DNA from: Streptomyces sp. NBC_01428
Lineage (GTDB): Bacteria; Actinomycetota; Actinomycetes; Streptomycetales; Streptomycetaceae
NCBI RefSeq assembly: GCF_036231965.1
Contig: NZ_CP109499.1
Location: 4,154,001 to 4,218,000 of the forward strand
DNA length: 64,000 bases
Direction of reading: 5' to 3'
Part shown: one piece after another, positions 7,566 through 16,600 of the stretch
Layout: every line of letters starts with the position of its first letter
Numbering within the stretch: position 1 is the first letter of the stretch
The notes under the pieces: model-generated
What the model was told of the DNA's origin: nothing
The model's database searches: none
The model's input: the letters and a program-made list of their open reading frames with translations, nothing else
Made by a program: the position numbers and the translations under genes

Positions 7566-8969
7566 TCAGCCACCGGCATTCCAGGTCCAGTTGTAGAAGG
7601 GGATTCCGCCGGCTCCGATCCCCGGGATCTCCTTGAGTCCGCTCAGGAGGTTCGGGCCGGTGGCCTTCGTCTCCCCCTCGCCGACGGGCGCCAGGTTGGA
7701 CCAGCCGAGGGCGAGCGGCAGCGTCTGGCTGCCGATGTAGAGGGCCTTGCCGGCTTGCGCCATGCTCTTGAACGAGGACGCCGAGATCTGCGCCAGCTTC
7801 GGTGCGGCGGCGGTCACCAGACTCTCCTCACCGGGGAGTCGGCCCGCCGCGACGCGGATGTCGTCGACGTACGCCTTGACGTTCAGGGACTCCTTGACCA
7901 CCGACTTCATGCGGGGCAGCAGTTCTGCCGGCCCCTCCGCCAGTGCCTTGCCGATCTGGCCGGGCTTGACCCCGTTGAGCGCTTCCGCGAGGCCGCGGGC
8001 GGCCGCCGGGTTCAGGCCCACATCCTTCGCCAGTTGTACGTCCTTCAGGGCAGAGGCCCCGCGGGCGGCGACGGCGGCTTCCTTGGCCGTCGTGCCGAGG
8101 ATGCGGCCGGCGCCGAAGGACAGGACGCCGACGGCGTCGATGGCGACGTCGAGCCATGTGCCCTTGCCGTCGAGGGCGGAGATCGTGTCGCAGACCAGGG
8201 CCACGACCGAGGCGATCAGGGCGAGGGCGGCGAGCACCTCGCCGAGTACCGGTACCCAGCTCAGGACGAGGGCCAGTACGCCGAGGACGGCCGCCGCGAC
8301 TCCGGCCCAGTGGCCGATGTCCGCGACCCAGTCCTTCCAGTTGTCCCACCAGTGGTGCTGGGGGTCCTTGAGCCCGTCGTGTTCGACCGCGTCGTGGATG
8401 GCCGACGTGGCGTACCCGGCCTGGGTGTCCCGGTACGACAGGGCCCGCCGGAGGGCCGTCTTGGCGTTCTCCAGGTCGCCGTCGGCGCACTCCTTCCGCT
8501 TGTCCAGCTTCTTCTTGTCCGGGTGGTCGTCGGGCCCGGGATGCTGGTCGATCTGCTTCTGGCAATGGCTGCGGTCGGCGTCGGCGGCCTTGGCCTTCCT
8601 CAGGGCGTCCCGCACGAGGTTCTGCGCGTGGTCGAGTGCGGTGGCCCAGTCGCTGTGCTGGTGCTCGTCGGAGGGAGCGGAGCCCACGCGAGAGCCCAGG
8701 GCGTCCGCCGCGGCCGCGTACCGGTGGTGCGACGCGGTCAGCAGCCCGACGGTGTCCTCGGTCTTCTGCTGGAACGCGCGGCCCGCGTCGGAGTCCCACC
8801 CGTTCCCGTCGACCAGGTTGTGCAGTTTGGTCGCCTGGTCCTCGATGAGGGCGGCGGTGTCGGCGATGCGTTTGCCGAGCCGGGCGACCTCGTAGGGGTC
8901 GCCCGGGGTGAACTCCCGGTCGTCGTAACGGGCGGTCTGCCAGTCGACGCCCGTGAAGTCGTCGCTCAT
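7566..8969 (-). CDS. T7SS-associated large protein, module B
   Basis: The 467-residue product opens with DREFTPGDPYEVARLGKRIA and NGWDSDAGRAF, matching the module C protein (DPTPGDPHEVAALGRRLR, DGWDSDAGRAF). This helical N-terminal block fits the proposed T7SS signal domain of large Streptomyces exported proteins. A hydrophobic hairpin (ADIGHWAGVAAAVLGVLALVL onwards) and a conserved TWLDVAIDAVGVLSFGAGRIL follow. The C-terminal 200 residues are Ala/Leu-rich without a recognised toxin domain and end FYNWTWNAGG. The ATG overlaps the stop of the WXG100-like gene by 4 bp. It is probably exported or membrane-inserted together with that protein. Confidence 0.6.
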   Translation of the reverse strand: MSDDFTGVDWQTARYDDREFTPGDPYEVARLGKRIADTAALIEDQATKLHNLVDGNGWDSDAGRAFQQKTEDTVGLLTASHHRYAAAADALGSRVGSAPSDEHQHSDWATALDHAQNLVRDALRKAKAADADRSHCQKQIDQHPGPDDHPDKKKLDKRKECADGDLENAKTALRRALSYRDTQAGYATSAIHDAVEHDGLKDPQHHWWDNWKDWVADIGHWAGVAAAVLGVLALVLSWVPVLGEVLAALALIASVVALVCDTISALDGKGTWLDVAIDAVGVLSFGAGRILGTTAKEAAVAARGASALKDVQLAKDVGLNPAAARGLAEALNGVKPGQIGKALAEGPAELLPRMKSVVKESLNVKAYVDDIRVAAGRLPGEESLVTAAAPKLAQISASSFKSMAQAGKALYIGSQTLPLALGWSNLAPVGEGETKATGPNLLSGLKEIPGIGAGGIPFYNWTWNAGG

Positions 8970-9280
8970 GTGCCGCTGCCGCCCTTGCTCGACGGGGACT
9001 TCAGCAGCGCGTCGGCCAGATGCTGGTCGAGGCCGTCGTATGCCTTGGCCGCCTCGCCGGCGGTCCTGCCGAGGAACTCCAGCCCGTCACACAGCTGCTT
9101 GCGCTTCTTCTTCCAGTCGTCCGCGAAAGCGTCGAGCGCGTCGGCCACGTCACCCGAACCCATCTCCGCGTCGTAGGAGTCGACCAGGTCCTTGGCCTGC
9201 TCGAAGTGCGACTTCAGCTTCGCCACGGAGCGGCTGATGTCCCGCAGCTCCGACGTGGACACCGCGATGTGATCCGCCAC
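8966..9280 (-). CDS. WXG100-like small T7SS protein, module B
   Basis: This 104-residue helical protein has Trp56 in FADDWKKKR and a C-terminal Y81-D-G-L-D85, a perfect fit to the YxxxD/E export signal of type VII substrates. Both positions coincide exactly with those in the module C paralogue. The GTG at 9278-9280 is chosen over an upstream start that would add 60 residues of poor composition, because only this start aligns with the paralogues. It overlaps the large gene downstream by 4 bp. The tail is Ser/Gly/Lys-rich. Confidence 0.75.
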   Translation of the reverse strand: MADHIAVSTSELRDISRSVAKLKSHFEQAKDLVDSYDAEMGSGDVADALDAFADDWKKKRKQLCDGLEFLGRTAGEAAKAYDGLDQHLADALLKSPSSKGGSGT

Positions 9281-9493
9281 TGCCACCCCCGTGTACCTTC
9301 CGGCGGCCCCCGCGGCTGCCTCGTCCGGCACACCCACCTCACGGCGGCCGTCCCCCACCCTGTTGCACGCGTTTTCGAGCCAGCAACCAATGACGAGCAA
9401 AGGGGGCGTACAGAGACCGTCAGTACGAGCCTCTCCGGACGTCCCGGAAGCAAAGTCCACCCGGCCGAGTCGAGGAGCCGAGAGGTACCCGGC

Positions 9494-10057
9494 TCACATG
9501 ATCCAGCGCAGGGACTCCACGATCGAGGTGCACAGGCGTCCCATCGCGCCGTCCACTCCGGTGAGGGGGACGACGAAGCCGAGGACCAGGTAGCCGACGG
9601 ACCCTGGCATATGGATGTACCAGTCCACGGTCGTCCCCGTACGAATCCGGACCGCTTCGCCGGCGGGCAGAACGACGGCGGACACCTCGGCGCCGGTCCC
9701 CTTCCTGCGCTCCCGCTCGCCGAAGGAAGCGAAGAGCTGGTCGGGGGAGGGAGCACCGGGCGTGGGGATCAGACTCACCACGAGCGACGCGGGCAGGATG
9801 CTGCCGTCCCGCAGTTCCGGCCGCAGAAAGAACTCCAACGCGCCCTTGGCCACGGCGGCTTCAGCCGTGTTGCGCAGGGTCGTCCAGGCTTCCTGTGTGA
9901 CCTCCGCCGGGACACTCCTGCCCTCGGCCTGACGGTCCACGAACGTCTTCAGCTCTCGGCGCCACCGGTCATGGCCCAGGTCGATCCTGAACCATTCCCG
10001 CGGGACCAGCAGTCGATAGTCCTTGGGCGGTGCCGAGACGTCCGGTCCGGTCGTCAT
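9494..10057 (-). CDS. Module C soluble companion, DYRLxVP family
   Basis: This 187-residue protein is the paralogue of 5894-6622: PPKDYRLLVPREWFRIDLG at residues 11-29, SLVVSLIPTPGAP in the middle, VVLPAGEAVRIRTG later, and LRWIM at the C-terminus. It lacks the long disordered N-terminus of the module B copy. The ATG at 10055-10057 overlaps the preceding stop by 4 bp (ATGA), which fixes the start. It is the last gene of module C. The role is unknown; its repeated pairing with T7SS-type genes suggests it serves them. Confidence 0.65.
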   Translation of the reverse strand: MTTGPDVSAPPKDYRLLVPREWFRIDLGHDRWRRELKTFVDRQAEGRSVPAEVTQEAWTTLRNTAEAAVAKGALEFFLRPELRDGSILPASLVVSLIPTPGAPSPDQLFASFGERERRKGTGAEVSAVVLPAGEAVRIRTGTTVDWYIHMPGSVGYLVLGFVVPLTGVDGAMGRLCTSIVESLRWIM

Positions 10058-10722
10058 GCCGGCATCACCAGCGGCTCGCCCTCCACGTCGAACAGGCGCA
10101 CGCTCTTCGCCACCCCGGCGAACATGGACGAGAACACGTCCCATCCCTCAGGTGTGGGCGTGCTCATCTCCAGCACCACGACGGTCCCGTTGGTCAACGG
10201 CACCTGGACCTGGATGAAGGACGTCCGAAGAGCCTCGTCCTTGCCCGACACCGTAAGACTGCCGTCCAGACTGCCTTGGCGCTCCCCGATGCAGCAGACG
10301 GCGGGACCGCACGGCAGATCGATCTCGCTGACCTGTCCGATGCCGAGGTGTCGCAGGGACGAGCCCAGGAACCCCACGGGACGGGGGCCGGCCTCGGCAT
10401 CGAGGTCGATCATGCTCACGGTCACCGTGGCCGTGCAACGCGTGCCCTCGACCTCGGTGAGGACGAACCCCGAGTAGTGCACTCCCGCTTCGACGAACGA
10501 GTCGTAGTGGGCGGCCAGCATGACGGCCCACTCCAGTTGCACGGCGAAGTCGGCCTCCGGCATCACGGTCCGAGCGAGTTCCACCAGGCGGTCGGCGGTC
10601 TCGTCCAGATCCTCCGCGTCCATCGGGATCTCGAAGAAGCCGTCGGGCATGATCCAGCGGATGTCCATGCCGTTCCGGTCCGCCGATTCCCGCATACCGC
10701 CTTCGGCCGATATGACGGTCAC
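10054..10722 (-). CDS. Module C soluble companion, LPCGPAV family
   Basis: The 222-residue product resembles the module A protein at 4446-5108: IMPDGFFEIPMDAEDLDETA, then GVHYSGFVLTEVEG, LPCGPAVCCIGERQGSL, FIQVQVPLTNGTVVVLEM and a final W..F..M.......RLF pattern. No signal peptide or membrane helix is present, so it acts in the cytosol. It overlaps the upstream membrane-protein gene by 4 bp and the downstream companion by 4 bp, a tightly coupled trio. Confidence 0.65.
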   Translation of the reverse strand: MTVISAEGGMRESADRNGMDIRWIMPDGFFEIPMDAEDLDETADRLVELARTVMPEADFAVQLEWAVMLAAHYDSFVEAGVHYSGFVLTEVEGTRCTATVTVSMIDLDAEAGPRPVGFLGSSLRHLGIGQVSEIDLPCGPAVCCIGERQGSLDGSLTVSGKDEALRTSFIQVQVPLTNGTVVVLEMSTPTPEGWDVFSSMFAGVAKSVRLFDVEGEPLVMPA

Positions 10723-11300
10723 GCCTCACTTCTCCCGTCCCGGTCGCGTTCCTCCACGCCATGCCGGTACGTGGCCGCGAAGGGGTACGGGCCGTAGTGC
10801 GGATAGCCCGAGGGAATGTCGGCCCCTCCGTCGCGGGCCACGTGCGCGACCTCGCGATACCTCTTCGCTCTGGCCCGGACGTTCTGCCGGGCGGGATCAC
10901 CCCAGTGTCGTACCGCGGCTCGGATCCAGAAGCCCAGCAGAAGCAGAACGGCGATGCCCGCGGCGGCGAGGTAGACGAGCCGCGCCCGGTCCGACTCCCA
11001 GTACTGCGCCACGCCGCCCCAGTAGACCGCCCCGCCGAACCCGATGAGCGCGAGCGGCACCCCGGTCCTGAAGCCCGCGGTGAACATCTCCTGTTCGTCC
11101 TCGTGCCGAAGGCGCAGCATGCGGAGCACCGCGCCGTCGTCCAGATAGTCGAAGGAGACGTCCCGTCCCGACTGCTCCGCCAGTCTTCGCGCCTCGGGGA
11201 CAGCGGCGATCACCTCACCGGGAACGAGCCGGACGGGATCCGTCCCCCGGCGGCCGATGAACTCCCACTCCCCGAGCTCGACTTCGTCTTCGTCACGCAT
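10719..11300 (-). CDS. Module C membrane protein
   Basis: This 193-residue protein has an acidic cytosolic part of about 75 residues, two membrane helices close together (TGVPLALIGFGGAVYWGGVAQ and LVYLAAAGIAVLLLLGFWI), and a basic C-terminal tail containing PSGYPHYGPYPF. The hairpin topology leaves both ends inside. It follows the large module C gene by 27 bp. It corresponds in position, but not obviously in sequence, to the membrane protein of module B. Confidence 0.6.
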   Translation of the reverse strand: MRDEDEVELGEWEFIGRRGTDPVRLVPGEVIAAVPEARRLAEQSGRDVSFDYLDDGAVLRMLRLRHEDEQEMFTAGFRTGVPLALIGFGGAVYWGGVAQYWESDRARLVYLAAAGIAVLLLLGFWIRAAVRHWGDPARQNVRARAKRYREVAHVARDGGADIPSGYPHYGPYPFAATYRHGVEERDRDGRSEA

Positions 11301-11327
11301 GTGCCGTTCTCCTTCGTTCCGTCACGG

Positions 11328-12593
11328 CTACGCGGCGAGCGCGGCGTGGAACGGCTTCGGCGAGGGCCCCGGTGAAGGGCTCGGTGTGGGGTGTGGCGTC
11401 GGTGCGGGCTTCCTGGCGGGCGGCTGATAGCCGGTCGTCCCGCCGTTCTCGCCGCTGAACATGCGGTGCAGGGCACTCGCCAGACCGGTCCCCTTGATGG
11501 CGGCCGTGATCTCCTTGCCGCCCAGAGGTACGAACTTCTCCGGAAGGCCGGAAGCCCCCAGCTTCTGCCCCAACTTGAGACCGTTGGCCAGCACCTTGTT
11601 GGTCAACGTGACGCTCAGGCCATTGAGGAAGTTGTGACCGATGCCGGCCACGGCCGCGGTTCCCCTGAACGACCCGAGGGCGCGAAGCTTCGCCACACCC
11701 TTGAGGCCGCTCAAGGCTCGGAAGCCTTTCAGTGCTCCCAGGCCGGGGAGGATGCCCAGCGCGTCGGTGCCCAGCTTCAGCCAGCTCACCTTCCCGCCGC
11801 GCACCGACATGTCGTACGCATGGCCTGCCAGGGCGGCCGCGCTGGAGAGGACGGCAAGCGTCGCGAAGATGGGGACGAGGAACTGCAGAGGCGGGACGAA
11901 GGCGCACACGACGGCCAGCACCGAGAGGATCGCCGACAGGTTGGAGAACGTGTCCGCCCAGTCGGCGAGCCAGTTCATGAATCCGCCAGGGTCTCTGACG
12001 GCGTCGTGATGGACGACGTCGCGTATGTGCCGGGCCGCGCGGTCCCCCGCGTCGTCGAAGATGTCCCGGGCGTCCTTGACGTCCCCCCGTGCCTGGCCGA
12101 TCCGGTGCAGCGCCTCGTTCTGCTTCTTCTTCCAGCGTTCGTACTCGGGTCTGTCCGCCTCGGGAATGTCGGTGACGAGGTGCTTGTCGGTGAATTTCTT
12201 CACCTCCCGCTCCGCGAGATCGTGATCGCTCTTGGCCTCCTGGTAGTCCGCCAGCGCCCTGTCGGCCTTCTGCTGAGCACGGTGCAGCTCTCCGGCGAAC
12301 TCCTTCGACTCCCCGTCCGCGACCGTCACCCCCAGCGCCTTCGCCGCCTCGTCGTACCGCTCGAACGCCTTCTTCAGCCGGTCGCCCGCGCCGTCCGCCA
12401 CCTCATTGAAAGCGCGTCCCGCGTCGCTGTCCCAGCCGTCCACGGACGACAACGCCGCGATGACCCTGGCCTGTTCGTCGATCATCTCGGCCATGGTGCG
12501 CAACCTGCGTCCGAGTGCGGCGACTTCATGAGGATCACCGGGGGTCGGATCGTCGTCCCACAAAGGCGGCCAGTCGCCGGATCGCCTGCTCAC
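11328..12593 (-). CDS. T7SS-associated large protein, module C
   Basis: This 421-residue protein begins WPPLWDDDPTPGDPHEVAAL and has DGWDSDAGRAF near residue 55, the same N-terminal block as the module B protein. A charged coiled region (about 95-175), a hydrophobic middle (AILSVLAVVCAFVPPLQFLV and FATLAVLSSAAALAGHAY), and a VSWLKLGTDALGILPGLGAL segment shared with module A follow. The C-terminus is a Pro/Ser/Thr-rich stretch after residue 385 ending FHAALAA, as if the usual toxin domain were missing or replaced. The GTG start overlaps the TAG of the WXG100-like gene (TAGTG). Confidence 0.6.
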   Translation of the reverse strand: MSRRSGDWPPLWDDDPTPGDPHEVAALGRRLRTMAEMIDEQARVIAALSSVDGWDSDAGRAFNEVADGAGDRLKKAFERYDEAAKALGVTVADGESKEFAGELHRAQQKADRALADYQEAKSDHDLAEREVKKFTDKHLVTDIPEADRPEYERWKKKQNEALHRIGQARGDVKDARDIFDDAGDRAARHIRDVVHHDAVRDPGGFMNWLADWADTFSNLSAILSVLAVVCAFVPPLQFLVPIFATLAVLSSAAALAGHAYDMSVRGGKVSWLKLGTDALGILPGLGALKGFRALSGLKGVAKLRALGSFRGTAAVAGIGHNFLNGLSVTLTNKVLANGLKLGQKLGASGLPEKFVPLGGKEITAAIKGTGLASALHRMFSGENGGTTGYQPPARKPAPTPHPTPSPSPGPSPKPFHAALAA

Positions 12594-12895
12594 TACTTGC
12601 CCTTCCCCTTGGCACCTGAAATGGCCTTGGCCAGTTCATGGTCGATCTCCTCGTACTTCTGAGCAGCGACCGACGTGGCTTCGGCGAGCTTCTTTATTTC
12701 CTTCATGAGCGCCTTGCGCGTCTTCTTCCAGGTGTCGCCGAAGTCGCCGAAGGCATCCTTCAGGCCACCGTGCCCGAGAGCATCGTCGTAGCCGTCAGCG
12801 GGATTGCCGTGGTGCTCGAACTCACGGTGGATCTTGCCCAAGGACCGGGAACAGTCCTTGATCAGATCCAGGTCGTACGCGGTTTTGTCACCCAT
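12593..12895 (-). CDS. WXG100-like small T7SS protein, module C
   Basis: This 100-residue helical protein has Trp56 in FGDTWKKTR and the export motif Y81-E-E-I-D85, in the same register as the module B paralogue. The tail is Gly/Lys-rich. A GGGGGAA ribosome site precedes the ATG. It is joined to the large gene through a TAGTG overlap and separated from the other esx-like gene upstream by a strong hairpin (12965-12999). Confidence 0.75.
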   Translation of the reverse strand: MGDKTAYDLDLIKDCSRSLGKIHREFEHHGNPADGYDDALGHGGLKDAFGDFGDTWKKTRKALMKEIKKLAEATSVAAQKYEEIDHELAKAISGAKGKGK

Positions 12896-12964
12896 TGAAG
12901 AATTCCCCCAGGACAGGTGTGGAGTTCACCGTGCTCGTCTCGTGACTCCGACATCTGACACGGC

Positions 12965-12999
12965 AGTGCGATGGGGCACGGCATGTGCCCCATCGCACT
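12965..12999 (-). terminator. Perfect 15-bp hairpin between the two esx-like genes
   Basis: AGTGCGATGGGGCAC (12965-12979) pairs perfectly with GTGCCCCATCGCACT (12985-12999) around a GGCAT loop. It lies 27 bp after the stop of the 13027-13332 gene. No T-run follows. It would end most transcripts of the first small gene or act as a processing or attenuation point that lowers expression of the rest of module C. Confidence 0.75.
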
Positions 13000-13026
13000 C
13001 AAGCTGTGCGTGTACGCCGGGCTTCG

Positions 13027-13332
13027 TCAGCCCTTGACACCCTTGGCCAGCTGATCATCAAGGTCCTCGTACGCCTTCGCGGCGTCCTCGAGGAACTTGG
13101 CCATGCCCTTGAGGCCCTCAAGGGTCTCCTTCATGCCCTTGGTGAACTCCTTGAAGGAGTCGTCGAAGGCCTGGGAGCCCTTGGACGTGGTGTAGCCGTC
13201 CGCGACGAGGCCGTCGATGTAGCTGTCGAGGCCGTGGAGCTTGTCCTCCATCTTCTCCTTCTCGTGGCCCAGTCGCTTAGCAGCGCCCCGCATCTTCTCG
13301 TAAGTGATGTCTGCGTCTTTGCCGCCGGCCAT
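13027..13332 (-). CDS. WXG100 family protein next to eccC
   Basis: This 101-residue protein has the hallmarks of a type VII substrate: two amphipathic helices around a loop with AFDDSFKEF (55-63), where the canonical Trp-x-Gly is missing, and a C-terminal Y88-E-D-L-D92 export motif. It is the first gene of module C. A GGAGG ribosome site 7 nt before the ATG at 13330-13332 settles the start. It is transcribed divergently from the ATPase gene and is probably its main small substrate. It is less similar to the other three small proteins than they are to each other. Confidence 0.75.
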   Translation of the reverse strand: MAGGKDADITYEKMRGAAKRLGHEKEKMEDKLHGLDSYIDGLVADGYTTSKGSQAFDDSFKEFTKGMKETLEGLKGMAKFLEDAAKAYEDLDDQLAKGVKG

Positions 13333-13410
13333 GTGGCGTCCTCCATACTCAACTCGCCGCAGGGCCAACCCCCGTGGCTCCTGGTGCGGATGATGCGATC
13401 GTCCGCATTG

Positions 13411-13435
13411 AGCATGCAGCTTACTTATGGCGCTT
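13411..13435 (-). promoter_or_regulatory. Putative promoter of module C esx gene
   Basis: Read on the minus strand, GCGCCATAAGTAAGCT (13418-13433) resembles ACGCCAGTAAGTAGGAT before module A. TAAGCT (13423-13418) would be the -10 element, giving a leader of about 80 nt. I see no good -35 box. The shared element suggests common control of the two modules. Confidence 0.3.
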
Positions 13436-13643
13436 GCAGGAGCACACCCCGGTTCTGTCACGAGCCCGCACCAGAGGGAGCGTCGGAGGCGGGGCCGGGA
13501 ACCGCTTCGGGGCACCGTACGTGAGCGGCCTTCGTCGTTCCCTCACACCGCCCGTTGCCTGCGGGAAGGGGTGAGCGGATATCGTCGGGGGCACTGTGGC
13601 CCGCGTTCCGGAAGCGGCCTCGGGTGTCTGGGGGAGGACGAGC

Positions 13644-16600
13644 GTGCGGCTCACTCTGACCGTCGTCGATCCGCTCGGCGGGGCCACCGCCGACGTCGTA
13701 CTTGATGCGGATCCGGAGTCCTCGGTGGGGGACATCGCCAAGGAACTGGCCGAACACGTCGGGTACGGCGGTGGCGCGCAGATCATCCCGCTCGGCCACC
13801 ACCAGGGAGCCGCGGGCGGCGGTGCGCCGGTCGCGTACGTCGACGGGTATCCCGTCGATCCCGGCGCGACCATCGGCACCTCGCCGCTCCGCGAGGGTGC
13901 CGTCGTCAGCCTGCACGATCCCGCCGGCTGTCTGCCCGGCGAGCCGACCGGACTCGTCGAGCTGCGGGTGGCCGGCGGTCCCGCGGCGGGGGCCGTGCAC
14001 CGGCTCGGTATCGGCCGCTACGACATCGGCAGCGGCCCCGCCTCGTACATCCGCATCGACGATCCCGAACTGGCCCCCCGTGCGCTGACGTTGTCAGTTG
14101 CAACCGACGGAACCTGCCGTCTCGACGTCCACGGCGAGAAGGCGGGTGCGGGCGAGAAGCCGAGCGCGGACGGGGCCGCGGACGGGGCGGACCGGAAGGA
14201 CGGCGTACGGCTCGACGGGGAGCTGTTCGCCTCCCTCGACGACGACGCCTGGCCGCTCGGAGCCCAGGTCGCCGTCGGCAACACCCTGCTTCAGCTCGAC
14301 CGTTACGCGCCGCCGAACGCCGCTCTCAAGTGGTCCGAGGACGGTGCGGGGCTGGACTACAACCGGCCGCCGCGCCTGCATCCGCCGGAGCGGGAGACGA
14401 AGTTCCGGCTGCCCAGTCCCGTACGGGACTACGAGGCACGGCCGTTGCCCTGGCTGATGGCGCTCACGCCGCTGGTCAGTGCCGTCGTCATGGTGATGGT
14501 CTTCGGACGCTGGTACTACATGATCATGGCTCTGCTGAGCCCGCTCATCATGCTCGGCAACTACTTCATGGACAAGAAGCAGGGGCGCAAGTCCCATGCG
14601 AAGCAGGTCAAGGAGTACAAGGAACACAAGGAGCGGATCGAGAACGACGCCCAGGAGGCCCTGGTCGCCGAACGGCTCGACCGGCGTCAGGCGATACCGG
14701 ACCCGGCGACCGTGCTGTCGCTGGGCACCGGACCGCGCACCCGGCTGTGGGAGCGGCGCCGCACCGACGCCGACCACCTGCTGCTGCGCGTCGGCACGGG
14801 ACAGATGCCGTCCGAGGTCGTGCTCGACGACCCGGAGCGGGACGAGCACAAGCGCCAGGTGACCTGGACCATCGAAGACGCGCCGGTCTCCCTGCCGCTC
14901 GCCGAGCGCGGCGTCGTCGGCATCGCCGGACCCGGTGACTCGGCGCAGGCGCTGGGCCGTTGGGCCGTCGCCCAGGCCGCGGTGCTGCACAGCCCGCTGG
15001 ACGTGCAGTTCTACGTCCTGACGGAGAACAGCGGCCGGGACAGCTGGGACTGGGTGCGCTGGCTGCCGCACAGCAGGCCGGCCGGAGCGCAGGACGCCAA
15101 CGTGCTGATCGGCACGGACGCCGAGACCGTCGGCGCGCGGATCGGCGAGCTGACCCAGCTCCTCGACGCCCGCCAGAAGGCCGCCCGCGCGAACGGCAAC
15201 AAGGCGTCGTTCAGCGACCCCGACATCGTCGTCGTCTGGGACGGTTCACGCCGGCTGCGGTCCATGCCCGGTGTGGTGCGGCTGCTGCGCGAGGGCCCGG
15301 CCATGTCGATGTACGCGCTCTGCCTGGACGCCGAGGAGCGGTTCCTGCCCGGCGAGTGCCAGGCCATCGTGATCGCGGAGCCGAAGCCCGAGGAGCACGC
15401 GTCGGCACGGCAGCCGGCCCGCACCGCGCCCACGGCACCGGCGGCGCCCGGCGGCTTCCCGTCCTTCCACGCCTGGCACGCGGCCGAGCCCGACGACTCC
15501 GCCGCCGGCGCCGGCAAGCCCCTCGAACTGCGGCTGCGCGTGCAGCAGACGGGCATCGCGCGGGTCAAGGACGTACGGCCGGACTTCGTGTCGTCGGCCT
15601 GGTGCGGACGGCTCGCACGCGCCCTGTCCCCGCTCCGCGACATCAGCGGCGAGACCGAGGACTCGGCCCTGCCCGGTGCCAGCCGGCTGCTCGACGTGCT
15701 CCAGCTGGAACCTCCGACCAGCGACGCGATCACCGCGCGCTGGCGGATGGGCGGCCAGTCGACGACGGCCGTGATCGGTGAGTCGTACGACGGTCCGTTC
15801 GGCATCGACATGCGGCGGGACGGGCCGCACGGTCTGATCGCCGGTACGACGGGCTCCGGCAAGTCGGAGCTGCTCCAGACGATCGTGGCGTCGCTGGCGG
15901 TGGCCAACACCCCGGAGAACATGACGTTCGTCCTCGTCGACTACAAGGGCGGCTCGGCGTTCAAGGACTGCGTCAAACTGCCGCACACCGTCGGCATGGT
16001 GACCGACCTCGACGCCCACCTCGTGGAGCGCGCCCTGGAGTCGCTCGGCGCGGAGCTGAAGCGGCGCGAGCACATCCTCGCCGCGGCCGACGCCAAGGAC
16101 ATCGAGGACTACCAGGATCTCGTCCGCCGCGACCCCTCGCACGCCTCCGTGCCCCGACTCCTCATCGTCATCGACGAGTTCGCGTCCATGGTGCGGGACC
16201 TGCCCGACTTCGTGACGGGTCTGGTCAACATCGCCCAGCGGGGCCGTTCCCTCGGCATCCACCTGCTGCTGGCCACCCAGCGGCCGAGCGGCGTGGTCTC
16301 GCCGGAGATCCGGGCCAACACCAACCTGCGGATAGCGCTGCGCGTGACCGACGGCGGGGAGTCCAGCGACGTCATCGACTCCCCCGAGGCCGGGCACATC
16401 TCCAAGAGCACACCGGGCCGGGCGTACGTACGGCTCGGGCACGCCTCGCTGGTGCCGTTCCAGTCGGGCCGCGTCGGTGGCCGGCGGCCGGGTGCCGCCG
16501 ATCCGGCGGCGCTCGCGCCCTGGGCCGGGCCGCTGGACTGGGCGGACCTCGGGCGGGCCGCGCTGGTCAAGCCGAAGGCCGAGCAGCGCGAGGAGGAGGA

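Noticed and set aside
6489..9176. 895-codon open frame on the plus strand opposite module B
   Set aside because: It lies antisense to four genes with proper starts, overlaps and paralogues. Its product is low-complexity Arg/Gly/Val-rich, the usual result of high third-position GC.
13596..13643. GTG start 48 bp upstream for the ATPase
   Set aside because: There is no ribosome site before it, while the GTG at 13644 has GGGGGAGGA, and the domain begins there.
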